In this document: piece by piece, positions 23,809 to 33,599 of the stretch | Numbering within the stretch: the stretch's first letter is position 1 | Layout of the letters: each line of letters opens with the position of its first letter | From: Flagellimonas sediminis | Lineage (GTDB): Bacteria; Bacteroidota; Bacteroidia; Flavobacteriales; Flavobacteriaceae | Reading direction: 5' to 3' | Assembly: GCF_010500845.1 (NCBI RefSeq) | Contig: NZ_JAAAMI010000009.1 | Span: forward strand, 1-64,000 | DNA: 64,000 bases | Program-made: the position numbers and the translations under genes | The notes under the pieces: generated by a model | Database searches by the model: none | Seen by the model: only the letters and a program-made list of their open reading frames with translations | What the model was told of the DNA's origin: nothing

Positions 23809-24753
23809 TCAATAATTGTTCTTTTTAAGATGGTCGTCCAATTCGGCGCGGGTCATCGGTAATTTGGTATCAGGATATTTTTTAAGCCAGTTCAAAAAAT
23901 CGGCTTTGATCTCTGGTGTCCATCTAGTATCGATTTGACCTGCGGTATAGGTTTTCTCGCGTAATCTTTGGAATCCAAACTCATCACGCAGTGCCACCAC
24001 TTCAGAGGAAATAACCAATTCTGGCACAAGATGGGAGGGTATGAAAATAGTTCCATGCCTATTGGCCAAAACCACATCTCCAGGCAACACGGTGGCCCTT
24101 CCTATACGTATGGGAGCATTTATGGTGGTAAGCATTTGTTGCTGTAGATAGGAGGGGTCCTCATCACGGTACCATCCATTAAATCCTTCTATTTCAAGAA
24201 GTCCGCCCAAATCCCGAACACCACCGTCAAACACCACTCCGTTTTTGGAGTTGGCATAAATGGCATTTCCCAAATTGGATCCGATGAGGGTCCCATCAAT
24301 GATCCTTCCATAACCATCGGCCACATACACATCTCCGTTGACCAGAATCTCTATGGGCCAAGAATTGCTTCCTCCAATGGTGTCCCTTTTTTCTTTGGCT
24401 CCCTGCAGCTTTACATATTTATTCAAATCTGGGCGCAAGGGCATATACTGTGCGGTCACCACGCGTCCGGTCATGACTCCTTCAGGGTGGATGATCTTCC
24501 AGCCTCCCTCGTATTGGTTATTGAATCCTTTTTGGCGGAGGTAGCCCCAGGCTTCCTCTATCCTTATTTTTTTTAATCGTTGCAAAAGAGCATCCGATAC
24601 CTTGGGCCTTCCATCGGCAAAACGCTCTCCTTTCCATTGATCTGTGAGTGCTTTTACATATTCCGGGGAGGAGCCCACCTTCTGCGCACTCATACCAAAG
24701 GTTGCCATAAAACAGGCCAACAGGGCGATGTGCTTCATCTTATTTTTTTTCAT
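23809..24753 (-). CDS. Secreted RraA-like protein (keto-acid aldolase/decarboxylase fold)
   Basis: RraA-fold proteins are either RNase E inhibitors or class II aldolases/decarboxylases for 4-hydroxy-4-methyl-2-oxoglutarate and oxaloacetate. This 314-residue version has a Sec signal (ATFGMSAQ) and an added N-terminal helical region, unlike the usual 160-220 residues. Core motifs: VYVADGYGRIIDGTLIGSNLGNAIYAN, GVVFDGGVRDLGGL (G-x-R-D active-site loop) and VLPGDVVLANRHGTIFIPSH. Export makes RNase regulation impossible, so an enzymatic role on a periplasmic keto acid is more likely. Next to the dehydratase gene. Confidence 0.85.
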   Translation of the reverse strand: MKKNKMKHIALLACFMATFGMSAQKVGSSPEYVKALTDQWKGERFADGRPKVSDALLQRLKKIRIEEAWGYLRQKGFNNQYEGGWKIIHPEGVMTGRVVTAQYMPLRPDLNKYVKLQGAKEKRDTIGGSNSWPIEILVNGDVYVADGYGRIIDGTLIGSNLGNAIYANSKNGVVFDGGVRDLGGLLEIEGFNGWYRDEDPSYLQQQMLTTINAPIRIGRATVLPGDVVLANRHGTIFIPSHLVPELVISSEVVALRDEFGFQRLREKTYTAGQIDTRWTPEIKADFLNWLKKYPDTKLPMTRAELDDHLKKNNY

Positions 24754-24792
24754 TTTTGGATTTAGTTTGGTTCATCAAAAATTTTAATCAAA

Positions 24793-24821
24793 GCCCATGA
24801 TCTTTAAAATTGACCATGGGC
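24793..24821 (-). terminator. Hairpin after the dehydratase gene
   Basis: GCCCATG (24793-24799) and CATGGGC (24815-24821) form a 7-bp stem 47 bases past the stop of the 24868 gene. The minus strand continues TTTGATTAAAATTTTT, a weak T-run. May end or attenuate the SusCD-dehydratase transcript. Confidence 0.5.
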
Positions 24822-24867
24822 CTATCTTTAATTAACTAAACAACTTATAAACAACTTAGCTTCACTA

Positions 24868-26373
24868 CTAACTATAAGTTCTATCATGCGACCTTAACTC
24901 GTCCCATTCCTTGGTAGACTTGAAGAAGCTTTTATCCGATGGGTGCAAGTGTTCCTTAACCACATCTTCGTTCAATTCTATTCCAAGTCCCGGGGCCGTC
25001 AATGGTACCGTGGCAAATCCCTTGTCTATCATTTTGAATCCGCCCACGGTCGTTACAAGGTCTTCCCACCATGGCAAATCCACGGAATGGTGTTCCAATG
25101 CGAGGAAATTTTGGGTAGCTGCCGCACAGTGTACGTTGGACATGAAGGAAACTGGGGTACCTGCTTGGTGCATCGCCATCGCAATGCCATATTCCTCGGC
25201 ATAATCCCCAATTCTCTTGGTTTCAAGCAAACCTCCTGAGGAAGCCAAATCAGGATGGATGATATCCACCGACCTGTTTTCAATCAACGGTTTAAAATCA
25301 TTCAAGAGATAGATGTCCTCCCCTGTGGTGGTAGGTGTCTCGATTGCCTGGGTAATGGTCTTCCATTGTTCATGATATTGCCATGGCACCATATCCTCGA
25401 ACCAAGCCAAGCGATATTTATCCAATTTCTTGGCCAATCGGATACCATTGTTCAGGTCGAAGTGGCCATAGTGATCGGTGGAAATGGGAATCTCGTACCC
25501 TACCATATTACGGACATTTTCCACAATCTGGGCCAACTCATCCAAACCTTTTTCGGTAATCTGTATTTGGGTAAAAGGATGCATGGTGTTCCCATAGGAC
25601 ATCATGTTCCTGCGATCTCCCCACTGTGCCAAAACTCCCCTATCGTTTTCCCAAAATTTACCGTTGACCACGGTTCCTGGCTTTCCCCGTAATTCACCAA
25701 TGGAAACATCCATTTTTAACCAAGTGTAGCCCTGCTCCTTGGTCCTGTACTCAATCAAACGCTTCTGTTCTTCCGGGGAACTGGCTTCAGGGGTATCCGC
25801 ATACATCCGTACCTTGTCCCTATACCTCCCACCAAGCAATTGCCAAGCGGGTACATTGTAGGCCTTTCCGCAAATATCCCAAAGTGCCATTTCAACACCA
25901 CAGACACCTCCCGCTTGGCGGGCTGGTCCTCCAAATTGTTTGATGCTTTTGAAAATTTTTTCCACATTACAAGGGTTTTCACCTAAAATGCGGCTCTTCA
26001 GGAAAAGGGCATATCGTACATCCGCAGCATCCCTGACCTCTCCCAAACCATAAATGCCTTGGTTGGTTTCTATTTTGATAATGGCCGTACCTCCCATAAC
26101 ACTGGTCAGTGCATAGCGCATATCCGTAATCTTAAGGTCTGAGGGGGCCGACATCCTGCTCACTTTGGAAGTGGTCTGGGCAATCGTGTCTTCGATGCCC
26201 AAGCCCATCATGCCGGTCATGGCAATACCTCCCAAGGCTGTTTTCTTAAGGAAATCACGTCTAGCATCCGTGGTTTTTGGGTTTTCGATTTCTGCCTGTC
26301 TGGCCAGTTTATAATCGCTTTCTTCTTTTTTGTTCTTTGCTATGATATGTTTTAATACTGATTTCATGTGCAT
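24868..26373 (-). CDS. Tat-exported enolase-superfamily sugar-acid dehydratase
   Basis: Mandelate racemase/muconate lactonizing family. These enzymes dehydrate aldonic acids to 2-keto-3-deoxy acids using Mg. A twin-arginine signal (RRDFLKKTALGGIAMTG) begins at about residue 38, so it is predicted to be folded and exported. Barrel features: YTWLKMD (Lys region), ISTDHYGHFD and AWFEDMVPW (acidic metal ligands), TTGEDIY, DIIHPDLASSGG and MHQAGTP (catalytic His). The 501 residues include about 60 of signal and linker. Substrate could be gluconate, galactonate or mannonate; family alone does not decide. Directly follows susD. Confidence 0.88.
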   Translation of the reverse strand: MHMKSVLKHIIAKNKKEESDYKLARQAEIENPKTTDARRDFLKKTALGGIAMTGMMGLGIEDTIAQTTSKVSRMSAPSDLKITDMRYALTSVMGGTAIIKIETNQGIYGLGEVRDAADVRYALFLKSRILGENPCNVEKIFKSIKQFGGPARQAGGVCGVEMALWDICGKAYNVPAWQLLGGRYRDKVRMYADTPEASSPEEQKRLIEYRTKEQGYTWLKMDVSIGELRGKPGTVVNGKFWENDRGVLAQWGDRRNMMSYGNTMHPFTQIQITEKGLDELAQIVENVRNMVGYEIPISTDHYGHFDLNNGIRLAKKLDKYRLAWFEDMVPWQYHEQWKTITQAIETPTTTGEDIYLLNDFKPLIENRSVDIIHPDLASSGGLLETKRIGDYAEEYGIAMAMHQAGTPVSFMSNVHCAAATQNFLALEHHSVDLPWWEDLVTTVGGFKMIDKGFATVPLTAPGLGIELNEDVVKEHLHPSDKSFFKSTKEWDELRSHDRTYS

Positions 26374-26390
26374 TTTAATTTAGTTTGATT

Positions 26391-27923
26391 TTACTGTTGG
26401 TCCCACCAAACATGGGTATCGAGGTTGTCGGGTCCCATGCGGGAAACAGCCTCATTCAGATTGGCCCCGTTGACTGCAATTTCAGCATTGGGGTACGTTA
26501 ACCTATTGATAAAATCCCCTGTGATATCCTGTCCAGGATAAGTATTTGGAGGCAATACCGGAAATCCGGATCTCCTGAAATTCGCATAGGCTTCCGGACC
26601 ATTGAGAAATGAAGAAACCCAGTACTGTATATTGATCAATTCAATATTATTGGTGCCATCCAAAGTATGTGCGGCCACATACGAATCAATATCCGCCACA
26701 TCTATAGCAGTCTCACTACCATAAGAAGCCATTTGCTCCATATGTGCCCGGATTCCTGCTTCAAAATAATCTTGGGGATTACCTGCGATCCATCCCCTTT
26801 CGGCAGCTTCCGCCAATAAAAGTTGGGTTTGCGAATAGGTCAACAGAAACATGGGGGAGCTAATGGTGACCATTCTTCTTCTATCTACCTGGCTAAATGC
26901 ATAGAAGCTTTCCAAGCCAAGGTCGGCTACTACAGGGTTTATGGATACGTTGTCATACCCCACCGGCATACCGATTTGATCTGTAGGATCGGTAGAGGCG
27001 TTATCCACCGTTTGTTCCGCCCCCGAAGCCGCTCCAATATAGCGGACCGCAATAGAAGCCAACCTAGGATCAGAATTTGAGGATAGATAATCCACAAAAT
27101 ATCCAGTCAAATAAAAGTTATTGGCTTCCGAACCATTCAGATAACTACCAATTGGATTATTGAAGTTATTATCGTGGCGTACTACAAAATTATCATCATT
27201 GGACTCCAAAACACCCCCATTGAATGCATAAACCGTAGTTTCTTGGGCCAATTGCGGGTCCACTTTTACCAATCGCATGCCAATACGAAGCAGTAAGGAA
27301 TACCCCAACTTTCTCCATTGATCCAAATCCCCAGCATACATGACCTCTCCATCTTCATCCTCCGCGGTATCTGAAAAACCTTCCACGGCCGCTTTCAATT
27401 GAGTGATCATATCCGTATAAATAAACTCTTGGGAATCGTACTTGGGCAATACTATCTGGTCGGAAAATCCTTTGCCTGCTTCGGAATATGGAACATCGCC
27501 ATAAGTGTCCGTCAATACCATGAAGGCATAGGACTGTACAATCGTGGCCATGTGCAGAAGATTGCTCCTTTCCGGCTTATCTGTCAATTGGGCAATCAAA
27601 TCACCTGTATGTTTGATCACATTCTCGTAATAATCCGTCCATTGCAATTCGGTTGCACTTCGGTTATCCTGATTGTAGTTGGCCCCGGTCAAAATCCCCG
27701 AGTTGGGGGTAACCATTTGTTGTGCGATACCCATATCGTAGATGACCTGTCCGTTGGAAAAGGACAGACCTATGATGGCATTGTTCAACAAGAAGGCAGG
27801 GTCAACACTTTCGCTGGTAGGATCTACTGAATTGGTGTTTATTTCGTCGAAATCTTTCTCACAACCAATAAAGAGGAACACAACCATAAGCATTGTTGCT
27901 ATGATCTTTTTATTGTCTTTCAT
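26391..27923 (-). CDS. SusD/RagB-like outer-membrane lipoprotein
   Basis: Surface lipoprotein that captures nutrient for its SusC partner. 510 residues, lipobox FIGC (Cys about 21) followed by EKDFDEINTNSVDPTSESVDPAFLL, characteristic of the SusD-like group 2. TPR-type helical repeats and conserved NFRRSGFPVL near the C-terminus. Ten bases after susC, the standard pairing. No glycoside hydrolase, SusE or SusF gene follows, so the ligand is probably a small molecule (sugar, sugar acid) rather than a polymer. Confidence 0.92.
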   Translation of the reverse strand: MKDNKKIIATMLMVVFLFIGCEKDFDEINTNSVDPTSESVDPAFLLNNAIIGLSFSNGQVIYDMGIAQQMVTPNSGILTGANYNQDNRSATELQWTDYYENVIKHTGDLIAQLTDKPERSNLLHMATIVQSYAFMVLTDTYGDVPYSEAGKGFSDQIVLPKYDSQEFIYTDMITQLKAAVEGFSDTAEDEDGEVMYAGDLDQWRKLGYSLLLRIGMRLVKVDPQLAQETTVYAFNGGVLESNDDNFVVRHDNNFNNPIGSYLNGSEANNFYLTGYFVDYLSSNSDPRLASIAVRYIGAASGAEQTVDNASTDPTDQIGMPVGYDNVSINPVVADLGLESFYAFSQVDRRRMVTISSPMFLLTYSQTQLLLAEAAERGWIAGNPQDYFEAGIRAHMEQMASYGSETAIDVADIDSYVAAHTLDGTNNIELINIQYWVSSFLNGPEAYANFRRSGFPVLPPNTYPGQDITGDFINRLTYPNAEIAVNGANLNEAVSRMGPDNLDTHVWWDQQ

Positions 27924-27933
27924 AATTCTTCTC

Positions 27934-30900
27934 TTAAAATTTTAGATTTAGATTAAAGCCCATGCTACGCGTTGTAGGTACACCGGTAGATTCCAATCCC
28001 GAAACGTTGTCCGAGCTGTAACTGAAAGAATCTGGATCAATATTGTCTACCCATTTCTTTAGTAATAGCACATTATTGGCCACGAGGCTCAAGGTAGCTC
28101 CCCTCAAGAAGGAGTCCTCAGGAATGAACTTTTTGAAATCATAACCCAAAGTCACTTGCCTTAATTTCCAATAACCACCGTTGTATACAATGGGTTCAAT
28201 GATTTGTGAAGACCTTACGACTTCCCAATATCTTTGCGATTCAGTGGCCACGGTATTGGTATCTCCCGCTTGGTTTACCCCATCACCGATCACACCGGTG
28301 TCCCTTCCTGGAAGGGTCATTTTGTGCAATCCGTGGCGAACCGCGTTGAAGTTGGTTCCCGAAATCATCTTGTTGCCCAACTTAAAATCTATCAAGAAAG
28401 AGAAATTGAAATCCTTGTATTTAAAAGTATTGGTGATACCTCCTATCCACTTGGGAAGGGCACTTCCAAAGTATTGGATCTCATCGGTACGAAGGGCACG
28501 GCCATCGTCTCCAAAAATCTGCCTTCCTTGTTCATCACGTTTATATCCGAAACCGGCCAATTGTCCGATTTCCTCTCCAACGACTTGGTACAAAAATCCA
28601 TTGAAAACGTGATTACCCACTAAAATGGACTCACCAGGGGTATCGGTCAACAGACTGATCACCTTAGTCTTGTTGTAAGAAGTATTCACGTTTACATCCC
28701 ACCTGAAATCATTGGTTCTGATCGGGTTTAGACTGAGCATGGCTTCCACCCCATCACTCCTACTTTCACCACTATTGATCAAGGTGCTCACAAATCCAGA
28801 TGTATTAGAGATTTGTGCGGGAATGATCTGATCTATCGTGGTCTTGCGATACACGGCGACATCCAATCCGACCCTGTTATCGAACATTCGAAGATCAAGA
28901 CCAATCTCGGTTTCCTTGGTACGCATCGGCCTCAAATCAGGATTGGGCAACGTACTGGTATTGGCACCTGCAACAGGTTGCGGATCACCGTTGTTGTTTG
29001 GAAAAAAGTTGGAATTAATGTCGTAGAACAACGCATCGGAATAGGGAGGCACATCTGTATCGCTACCCACTTCTGCATAGGCTATGCGAAGTTTGGCAAA
29101 CGTAAGCCAATCCGGTTGTTCGGCGAATGCATTGGAAACAATATAGCTAGCGGCTACGGAAGGATACAAGATGCTCCTGTTCTCCGGTGACAAAGTGGAA
29201 AACCAATCATTTCTTAGCGTGGCACTCAAAAAATATGTATCCTGAAAAGAAATATCCGCTGCTCCGTACAAAGAATTCACGGCACGTTCGGACAAACTAT
29301 AGGAAGGATCCTTCACACGTCCATTCTGAACCGTATACAAATCACGGATGACAAAATCCGTAACATCCACCCTATTCACATCCAAAGTACGTTTCATCCT
29401 GTTCCCGCCCACATTCAAGCCAATGGACAAATCTTCAGAAATATCCTTGTTTGCCGAGATAAGGAAATCCACATTTGTCTCTCTAAACCTTCTGGCTTCC
29501 TGTGTATAAGTACCATTCACAAAACCTTCCGGTGCTGCGGCCCTTGATGCCTGTCCTGTTGGGAATCCGTTATAATCCTGCGATCTTGACCAATAGTCCT
29601 GACCGCCACGTAATTGCGCGTTCAACCAAGGAAGTATGTTGTATTTAAGGGCAATATTGCCGAAAATCCGGTCGCGCTTGATGTTGTTGAATTGCTCGGA
29701 AAGTGTGAAATATGGATTGGTCCTGTTCCTGAACCGAGAATACACATACTCGTTCCCGTTCTCATCAAACTTGTTGGCTTCCAACACGTCCAATGGCATG
29801 GAATTAGCCAAGTTGAAGAGTGAGACCGGAATAGTATTGTCCTGTTGACCAACGTTGGGAGGATTAGTGTTTTTCTCGTTGGAATAGTTGATATGCGCCT
29901 CAAAGCTCAAGTCATCGGACAAATTGTATGTTGTTCCCAAACTGATGGTGCTCCTGGCGAATTCATTGTTTGGGGTAATTCCTTCACTTTTCAAGTTGGA
30001 TAGCGATACATTGAACCCGCCTTTTTCATTTCCGCCTGCGAAAGAGATGGAGTTGGTCACATCTAAACCGTTCCTGTAGAATTTCTTGATCCTATCATAA
30101 ACCGGTACATAGGGAACTTCAATCCCATTGAACAGGATCTGAGTCATACCCGGCTCAAAGCGTTCCCCAAATGACCATTGTCCTGAAGTCGGGTTGGCAG
30201 AAGTGGGTCGTACCCCATTTTCACCTTGCCCATATTGGTATTGGTAATCCGTAAAATCCAAAGGAGTATGGTTGGTCACATTTAAATTGTAAGTAATCCC
30301 CAATCCATCACCTGATCCACGGCTCTTGGTGGTGATCATGATTACACCGTCCTTGGCCCTAGATCCATATAGTGCGGCTCCCGTAGCCCCTTTCAAAATG
30401 GTCATGCTCTCAATATCATCTGGATTGATACTGGAAAAACCATCACCACCATCCGAAAATACACCATCACTATTGGTGCCCACTTCAGTACTGGTACTTC
30501 CTGGACTTGTTCCAAAAGTTGTATTGTCAATAGGAACACCATTTACCACGATCAAGGGGTTATTGGTCCCAGAAATGGAAGACTGTCCACGGATCCTCAC
30601 CTTGGAAGAACCACCTGGGCCCGTGCTGAGGGACGAAATATTGACCCCGGCCACCTTGCCTTGAAGGGTATTCATGAAGTTTGAAGAACGGTTGACGTTC
30701 ACCTCATCCGCATCCACCTGGGCCACGGAATAGCCCAATTTTTTGGTTTCTTGCTTTATTCCCAAGGCAGTTACCACAACCTCGTTCAAGTTCTGGGTAT
30801 CTTCCTGAAGCACCACGTTAACAACGGATGCACCACCAACGGGAACCTCTTTCTTGGCAAACCCGATGGAACTTACCACCAAAATAGCGTTGGGGTTTTG

Positions 30901-31437
30901 GACCGTGATCTGGTAAAGTCCGTCAAAATCTGCGGCCACACCATTAGTAGTGCCTTTTTCAATTACGGACGCACCGGGAATGGGTGCCCCAGTGGCATCC
31001 GTTACTTTTCCCGAAACCGTGTTTTGCACCGGGGCGGTTTCAGCACGACCCGATTTGGAGTTAGGAGCCTCCAAAACATTAGGCCTAAGTTTCAATACAA
31101 TTTGTTGTTTGTTGAAAATGTAAAGAATGTTGGTTCCCTGGAACAACTGATCTAAAATTTCAGTGATCAATTGTTGATCTGCCGACACCGTAACCTTGCG
31201 GTGGGTGTCGATTTTTTTGTTGTCGTAAAAAAACTTGAATTCCGACACAGATTCAATCTGCTCGAACACTTGCTCAATCTCCACATTGTCCATGGCCAAC
31301 GTTAGTCTGGTTTTCTGTGAATAGGAATTGGCATGTGTCGAGAAAAATGAAACTATAAAAAGAAAAACGGTCAGTTTCACGGTTAACGACAGGTTGTTAG
31401 TTAAACAAGGCAAAGTGCGCTTGATGTAATTTTTCAT
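27934..31437 (-). CDS. SusC/RagA TonB-linked outer-membrane transporter with STN domain
   Basis: TonB-dependent import of the ligand bound by SusD. 1167 residues. N-terminal signal, then a secretin/TonB short N-terminal (STN) domain (about 45-115, LTLAMDNVEIEQVFEQIE...), carboxypeptidase-like domain (VSGKVTDATGAPIPGASV), plug with the SusC signature (RIRGQSSISGTNNPLIVVNGVPID) and barrel ending NLNLKF. The STN domain is the part that contacts an anti-sigma factor, and a FecR plus ECF sigma pair lies immediately upstream. This fits ligand-triggered control of the locus. Confidence 0.95.
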   Translation of the reverse strand: MKNYIKRTLPCLTNNLSLTVKLTVFLFIVSFFSTHANSYSQKTRLTLAMDNVEIEQVFEQIESVSEFKFFYDNKKIDTHRKVTVSADQQLITEILDQLFQGTNILYIFNKQQIVLKLRPNVLEAPNSKSGRAETAPVQNTVSGKVTDATGAPIPGASVIEKGTTNGVAADFDGLYQITVQNPNAILVVSSIGFAKKEVPVGGASVVNVVLQEDTQNLNEVVVTALGIKQETKKLGYSVAQVDADEVNVNRSSNFMNTLQGKVAGVNISSLSTGPGGSSKVRIRGQSSISGTNNPLIVVNGVPIDNTTFGTSPGSTSTEVGTNSDGVFSDGGDGFSSINPDDIESMTILKGATGAALYGSRAKDGVIMITTKSRGSGDGLGITYNLNVTNHTPLDFTDYQYQYGQGENGVRPTSANPTSGQWSFGERFEPGMTQILFNGIEVPYVPVYDRIKKFYRNGLDVTNSISFAGGNEKGGFNVSLSNLKSEGITPNNEFARSTISLGTTYNLSDDLSFEAHINYSNEKNTNPPNVGQQDNTIPVSLFNLANSMPLDVLEANKFDENGNEYVYSRFRNRTNPYFTLSEQFNNIKRDRIFGNIALKYNILPWLNAQLRGGQDYWSRSQDYNGFPTGQASRAAAPEGFVNGTYTQEARRFRETNVDFLISANKDISEDLSIGLNVGGNRMKRTLDVNRVDVTDFVIRDLYTVQNGRVKDPSYSLSERAVNSLYGAADISFQDTYFLSATLRNDWFSTLSPENRSILYPSVAASYIVSNAFAEQPDWLTFAKLRIAYAEVGSDTDVPPYSDALFYDINSNFFPNNNGDPQPVAGANTSTLPNPDLRPMRTKETEIGLDLRMFDNRVGLDVAVYRKTTIDQIIPAQISNTSGFVSTLINSGESRSDGVEAMLSLNPIRTNDFRWDVNVNTSYNKTKVISLLTDTPGESILVGNHVFNGFLYQVVGEEIGQLAGFGYKRDEQGRQIFGDDGRALRTDEIQYFGSALPKWIGGITNTFKYKDFNFSFLIDFKLGNKMISGTNFNAVRHGLHKMTLPGRDTGVIGDGVNQAGDTNTVATESQRYWEVVRSSQIIEPIVYNGGYWKLRQVTLGYDFKKFIPEDSFLRGATLSLVANNVLLLKKWVDNIDPDSFSYSSDNVSGLESTGVPTTRSMGFNLNLKF

Positions 31438-31484
31438 ACCTTTGTAATGTTTTTAGTTAACTTATTTTTTAAGTTGATAATCTC

Positions 31485-31515
31485 AATCGGGAAGATGTTG
31501 CAGCATTTCCCGATT
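31485..31515. terminator. Hairpin between fecR-type gene and susC
   Basis: AATCGGGAA (31485-31493) pairs with TTCCCGATT (31507-31515). The T-run is on the plus strand; on the minus strand the stem is preceded by A7 and followed by GAGATT, so it may pause or partially end transcription from the sigma/anti-sigma genes into susC. Confidence 0.5.
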
Positions 31516-31528
31516 TTTTTATGTGCAT

Positions 31529-32722
31529 TTATTTCATAGGCGACTCCTGGTTTTGGTTATTTAATATGGTTATTTGCTTTCCTTCTATTCTATATTCGAA
31601 TTTGGTTTCCGATACAAAAGTATTCAGCACCTCTTCCATGGATTCCACATCAAATGTTGCGGTGAACGTTCTATTGTTCAGCGATTCATTTTTGTTATCG
31701 ATGATAACTCCATAATGTCTTTCCAGTTTTTTGATGATTTCCCTGAACTTCATTCCCCTCAACACCAATTTGCCCTGCATCCAACTGGTATATTGGTCCG
31801 TATCCACCTTTTCCATCTGTGCAGATTTGGATTTCTTGTCCCACTGGGCCATGTGCCCTGGTATTAACAGTAGAGAATGATCTTGGTCCAAATCAATGCT
31901 CTGGTTGGCATTCACTTTTACCGAACCTTCCACCAAGACCGTGCTGATATCTTCTTCCTCCGGATAGGCAGAAACATTGAACTTGGTTCCCAATACCTCT
32001 ACATCCATATTATCACTGGTCACCACAAAGGGATGGTCTTTGTCCTTAGAAACCTCAAAGAATGCCTCGCCCTGCAAATAGACCTGTCTCTTTTTTCCAG
32101 GAAGGAAAGTTACCGGGTATCGCAATGATGAGCCTGCGTTTAAGTAAACATGGGAATTATCGGAAAGTATGATATCGAAACGCTGGCCGTTGGGAATCGT
32201 CAAGGTATTGTACACCAGTTCATCCATGGTTTCATTATGGGTATAGTTCAATTGGCGGCCACTTCTTTGTCCCAGTTTATTTCCTTGCTTGTCCACAAGT
32301 TCTTGTTGGTCAGAAGATGAAAACTCAATTTTTTCACCATTGTCAAGTACCAACACAATTCCCTGCTGCGATTGAACCATTTCCTCTACAACCTTTCCAC
32401 TTTTGAAATTGACGCTCCAATAGAAGTACCCAGCAGCCAGTGCTATTATCAAAATGGCTGCATATTTATAAGTGCCCTGCAGCATTCCATGCTTATTTAC
32501 TTTCTTGTTGGAGGTATACCTAAGCATTACTTTTTTCCAAGCATCCTCGGCATTCAATTCTGTCAATGCGGAAATATCACCGCCATTGTTATGAAAATTT
32601 TCAATGCTTTGAAACAGGAATTGATTTTCTTCAGATTCCGACAGCCATCGCTCTAACTCGGATTTTTCCGAATGGCTCAATGTGGAGGTCAGATTTTTAT
32701 GCACCAAAAAGGCAATTTCCAT
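31529..32722 (-). CDS. FecR family anti-sigma factor
   Basis: Inner-membrane regulator that holds its ECF sigma factor until the STN domain of the loaded SusC signals. 397 residues: cytoplasmic N-terminal part (1-88), one membrane helix (YAAILIIALAAGYFYW), and a periplasmic FecR domain (QGIVLVLDNGEKIEF, TIPNGQRFDIILSDNSHVYLNAGSSLRYPVTF, GEAFFEVSKDKDHPF). Ends with a DUF4974-like domain (LRGMKFREIIKKLERHYGV...). Lies between the sigma gene and susC. Confidence 0.93.
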   Translation of the reverse strand: MEIAFLVHKNLTSTLSHSEKSELERWLSESEENQFLFQSIENFHNNGGDISALTELNAEDAWKKVMLRYTSNKKVNKHGMLQGTYKYAAILIIALAAGYFYWSVNFKSGKVVEEMVQSQQGIVLVLDNGEKIEFSSSDQQELVDKQGNKLGQRSGRQLNYTHNETMDELVYNTLTIPNGQRFDIILSDNSHVYLNAGSSLRYPVTFLPGKKRQVYLQGEAFFEVSKDKDHPFVVTSDNMDVEVLGTKFNVSAYPEEEDISTVLVEGSVKVNANQSIDLDQDHSLLLIPGHMAQWDKKSKSAQMEKVDTDQYTSWMQGKLVLRGMKFREIIKKLERHYGVIIDNKNESLNNRTFTATFDVESMEEVLNTFVSETKFEYRIEGKQITILNNQNQESPMK

Positions 32723-32807
32723 AAGTATTCTGCTTACCGGTGCCTAGCACCCTTTACCTATAGAATTATGAAAACAGAAAAACGGGTAGTGGTTATTTGT
32801 TAAAATT

Positions 32808-33350
32808 TCAATTTTTAACACTTAAAAAAGCAACAACGGCAATAATTAAGCTAAAAAAATGAAATCCACTTAAGGTGTGACGGAGAATTTTGAATGCTTT
32901 TTTAAGGTGGTACTTGACTGTATTGGTTGAAATTCCCATAATGTCCGCCGTGTTTTGGTACTGTAATCCTTCAATGATGCACAATTCAAATACTCGTTTA
33001 CTTTGCTCGGGCAGAACATTTAGGGCCATTTGAACCTTTGCCTTTTCCTCTTGATAGATCAATTCTTGCTCATAGGATGTATCCAACAATGAAATGGTCT
33101 CATCCAACTTATGGACTTTTTGATCCTGTTTTATCTTTTGTAAACTTGCATTCTTTACTGCAACCTTAATGTAATTGGAAAGTCCTTCAATCTTATATAC
33201 CTCTTTTCGAGTTAGCATTTTTACCATTACATCTTGGACCACATCCTCCGCAGCTTGCATGTCATGAAGGTAGGCAAACGAAAGAAAGCACCATTCCTGA
33301 TAGTGTAGTAAAAAGATTTGTTTTATGGTCTCGTTAATTGGTTTTTTCAT
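32808..33350 (-). CDS. ECF RNA polymerase sigma factor
   Basis: Directs RNA polymerase to the SusCD locus promoter when released by FecR. 180 residues with region 2 (LHDMQAAEDVVQDVMVKML) and region 4 helix-turn-helix (EGLQYQNTADIMGISTNTVKYHLKKAFKILR). The C-terminus is a hydrophobic stretch (FHFFSLIIAVVAFLSV) that could sit at the membrane; such a tail is not part of the minimal sigma fold. An 85-base gap separates it from the anti-sigma gene. The 249-base gap to 33599 upstream is AT-rich and without a clear operator. Confidence 0.92.
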   Translation of the reverse strand: MKKPINETIKQIFLLHYQEWCFLSFAYLHDMQAAEDVVQDVMVKMLTRKEVYKIEGLSNYIKVAVKNASLQKIKQDQKVHKLDETISLLDTSYEQELIYQEEKAKVQMALNVLPEQSKRVFELCIIEGLQYQNTADIMGISTNTVKYHLKKAFKILRHTLSGFHFFSLIIAVVAFLSVKN

Positions 33351-33599
33351 TTATCAAAAAATGCACCCAAAAGCATGAGGTCGTTTTCTATTGTGAAATA
33401 GATAAAATAAGCGCTAAAATTTTGAAAAATCCATCTAATATATTCAAATAATTCTGAATATGTAAAAATAGACCCGAAAAGAATTAAGATAAACTTCTGC
33501 TAACCTTTAATTTATTCTTTTTTATGAAGTGTTTTGTGGAGAGGCTTTTCTGAAGAAAAGTGGGCGTTGGATCATTGTAAAATCCCTATATGAAGTAAT

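Noticed and set aside
28181..28612. Long antisense ORFs inside susC and other large genes
   Set aside because: Shadow frames of a well-supported gene, no family features.
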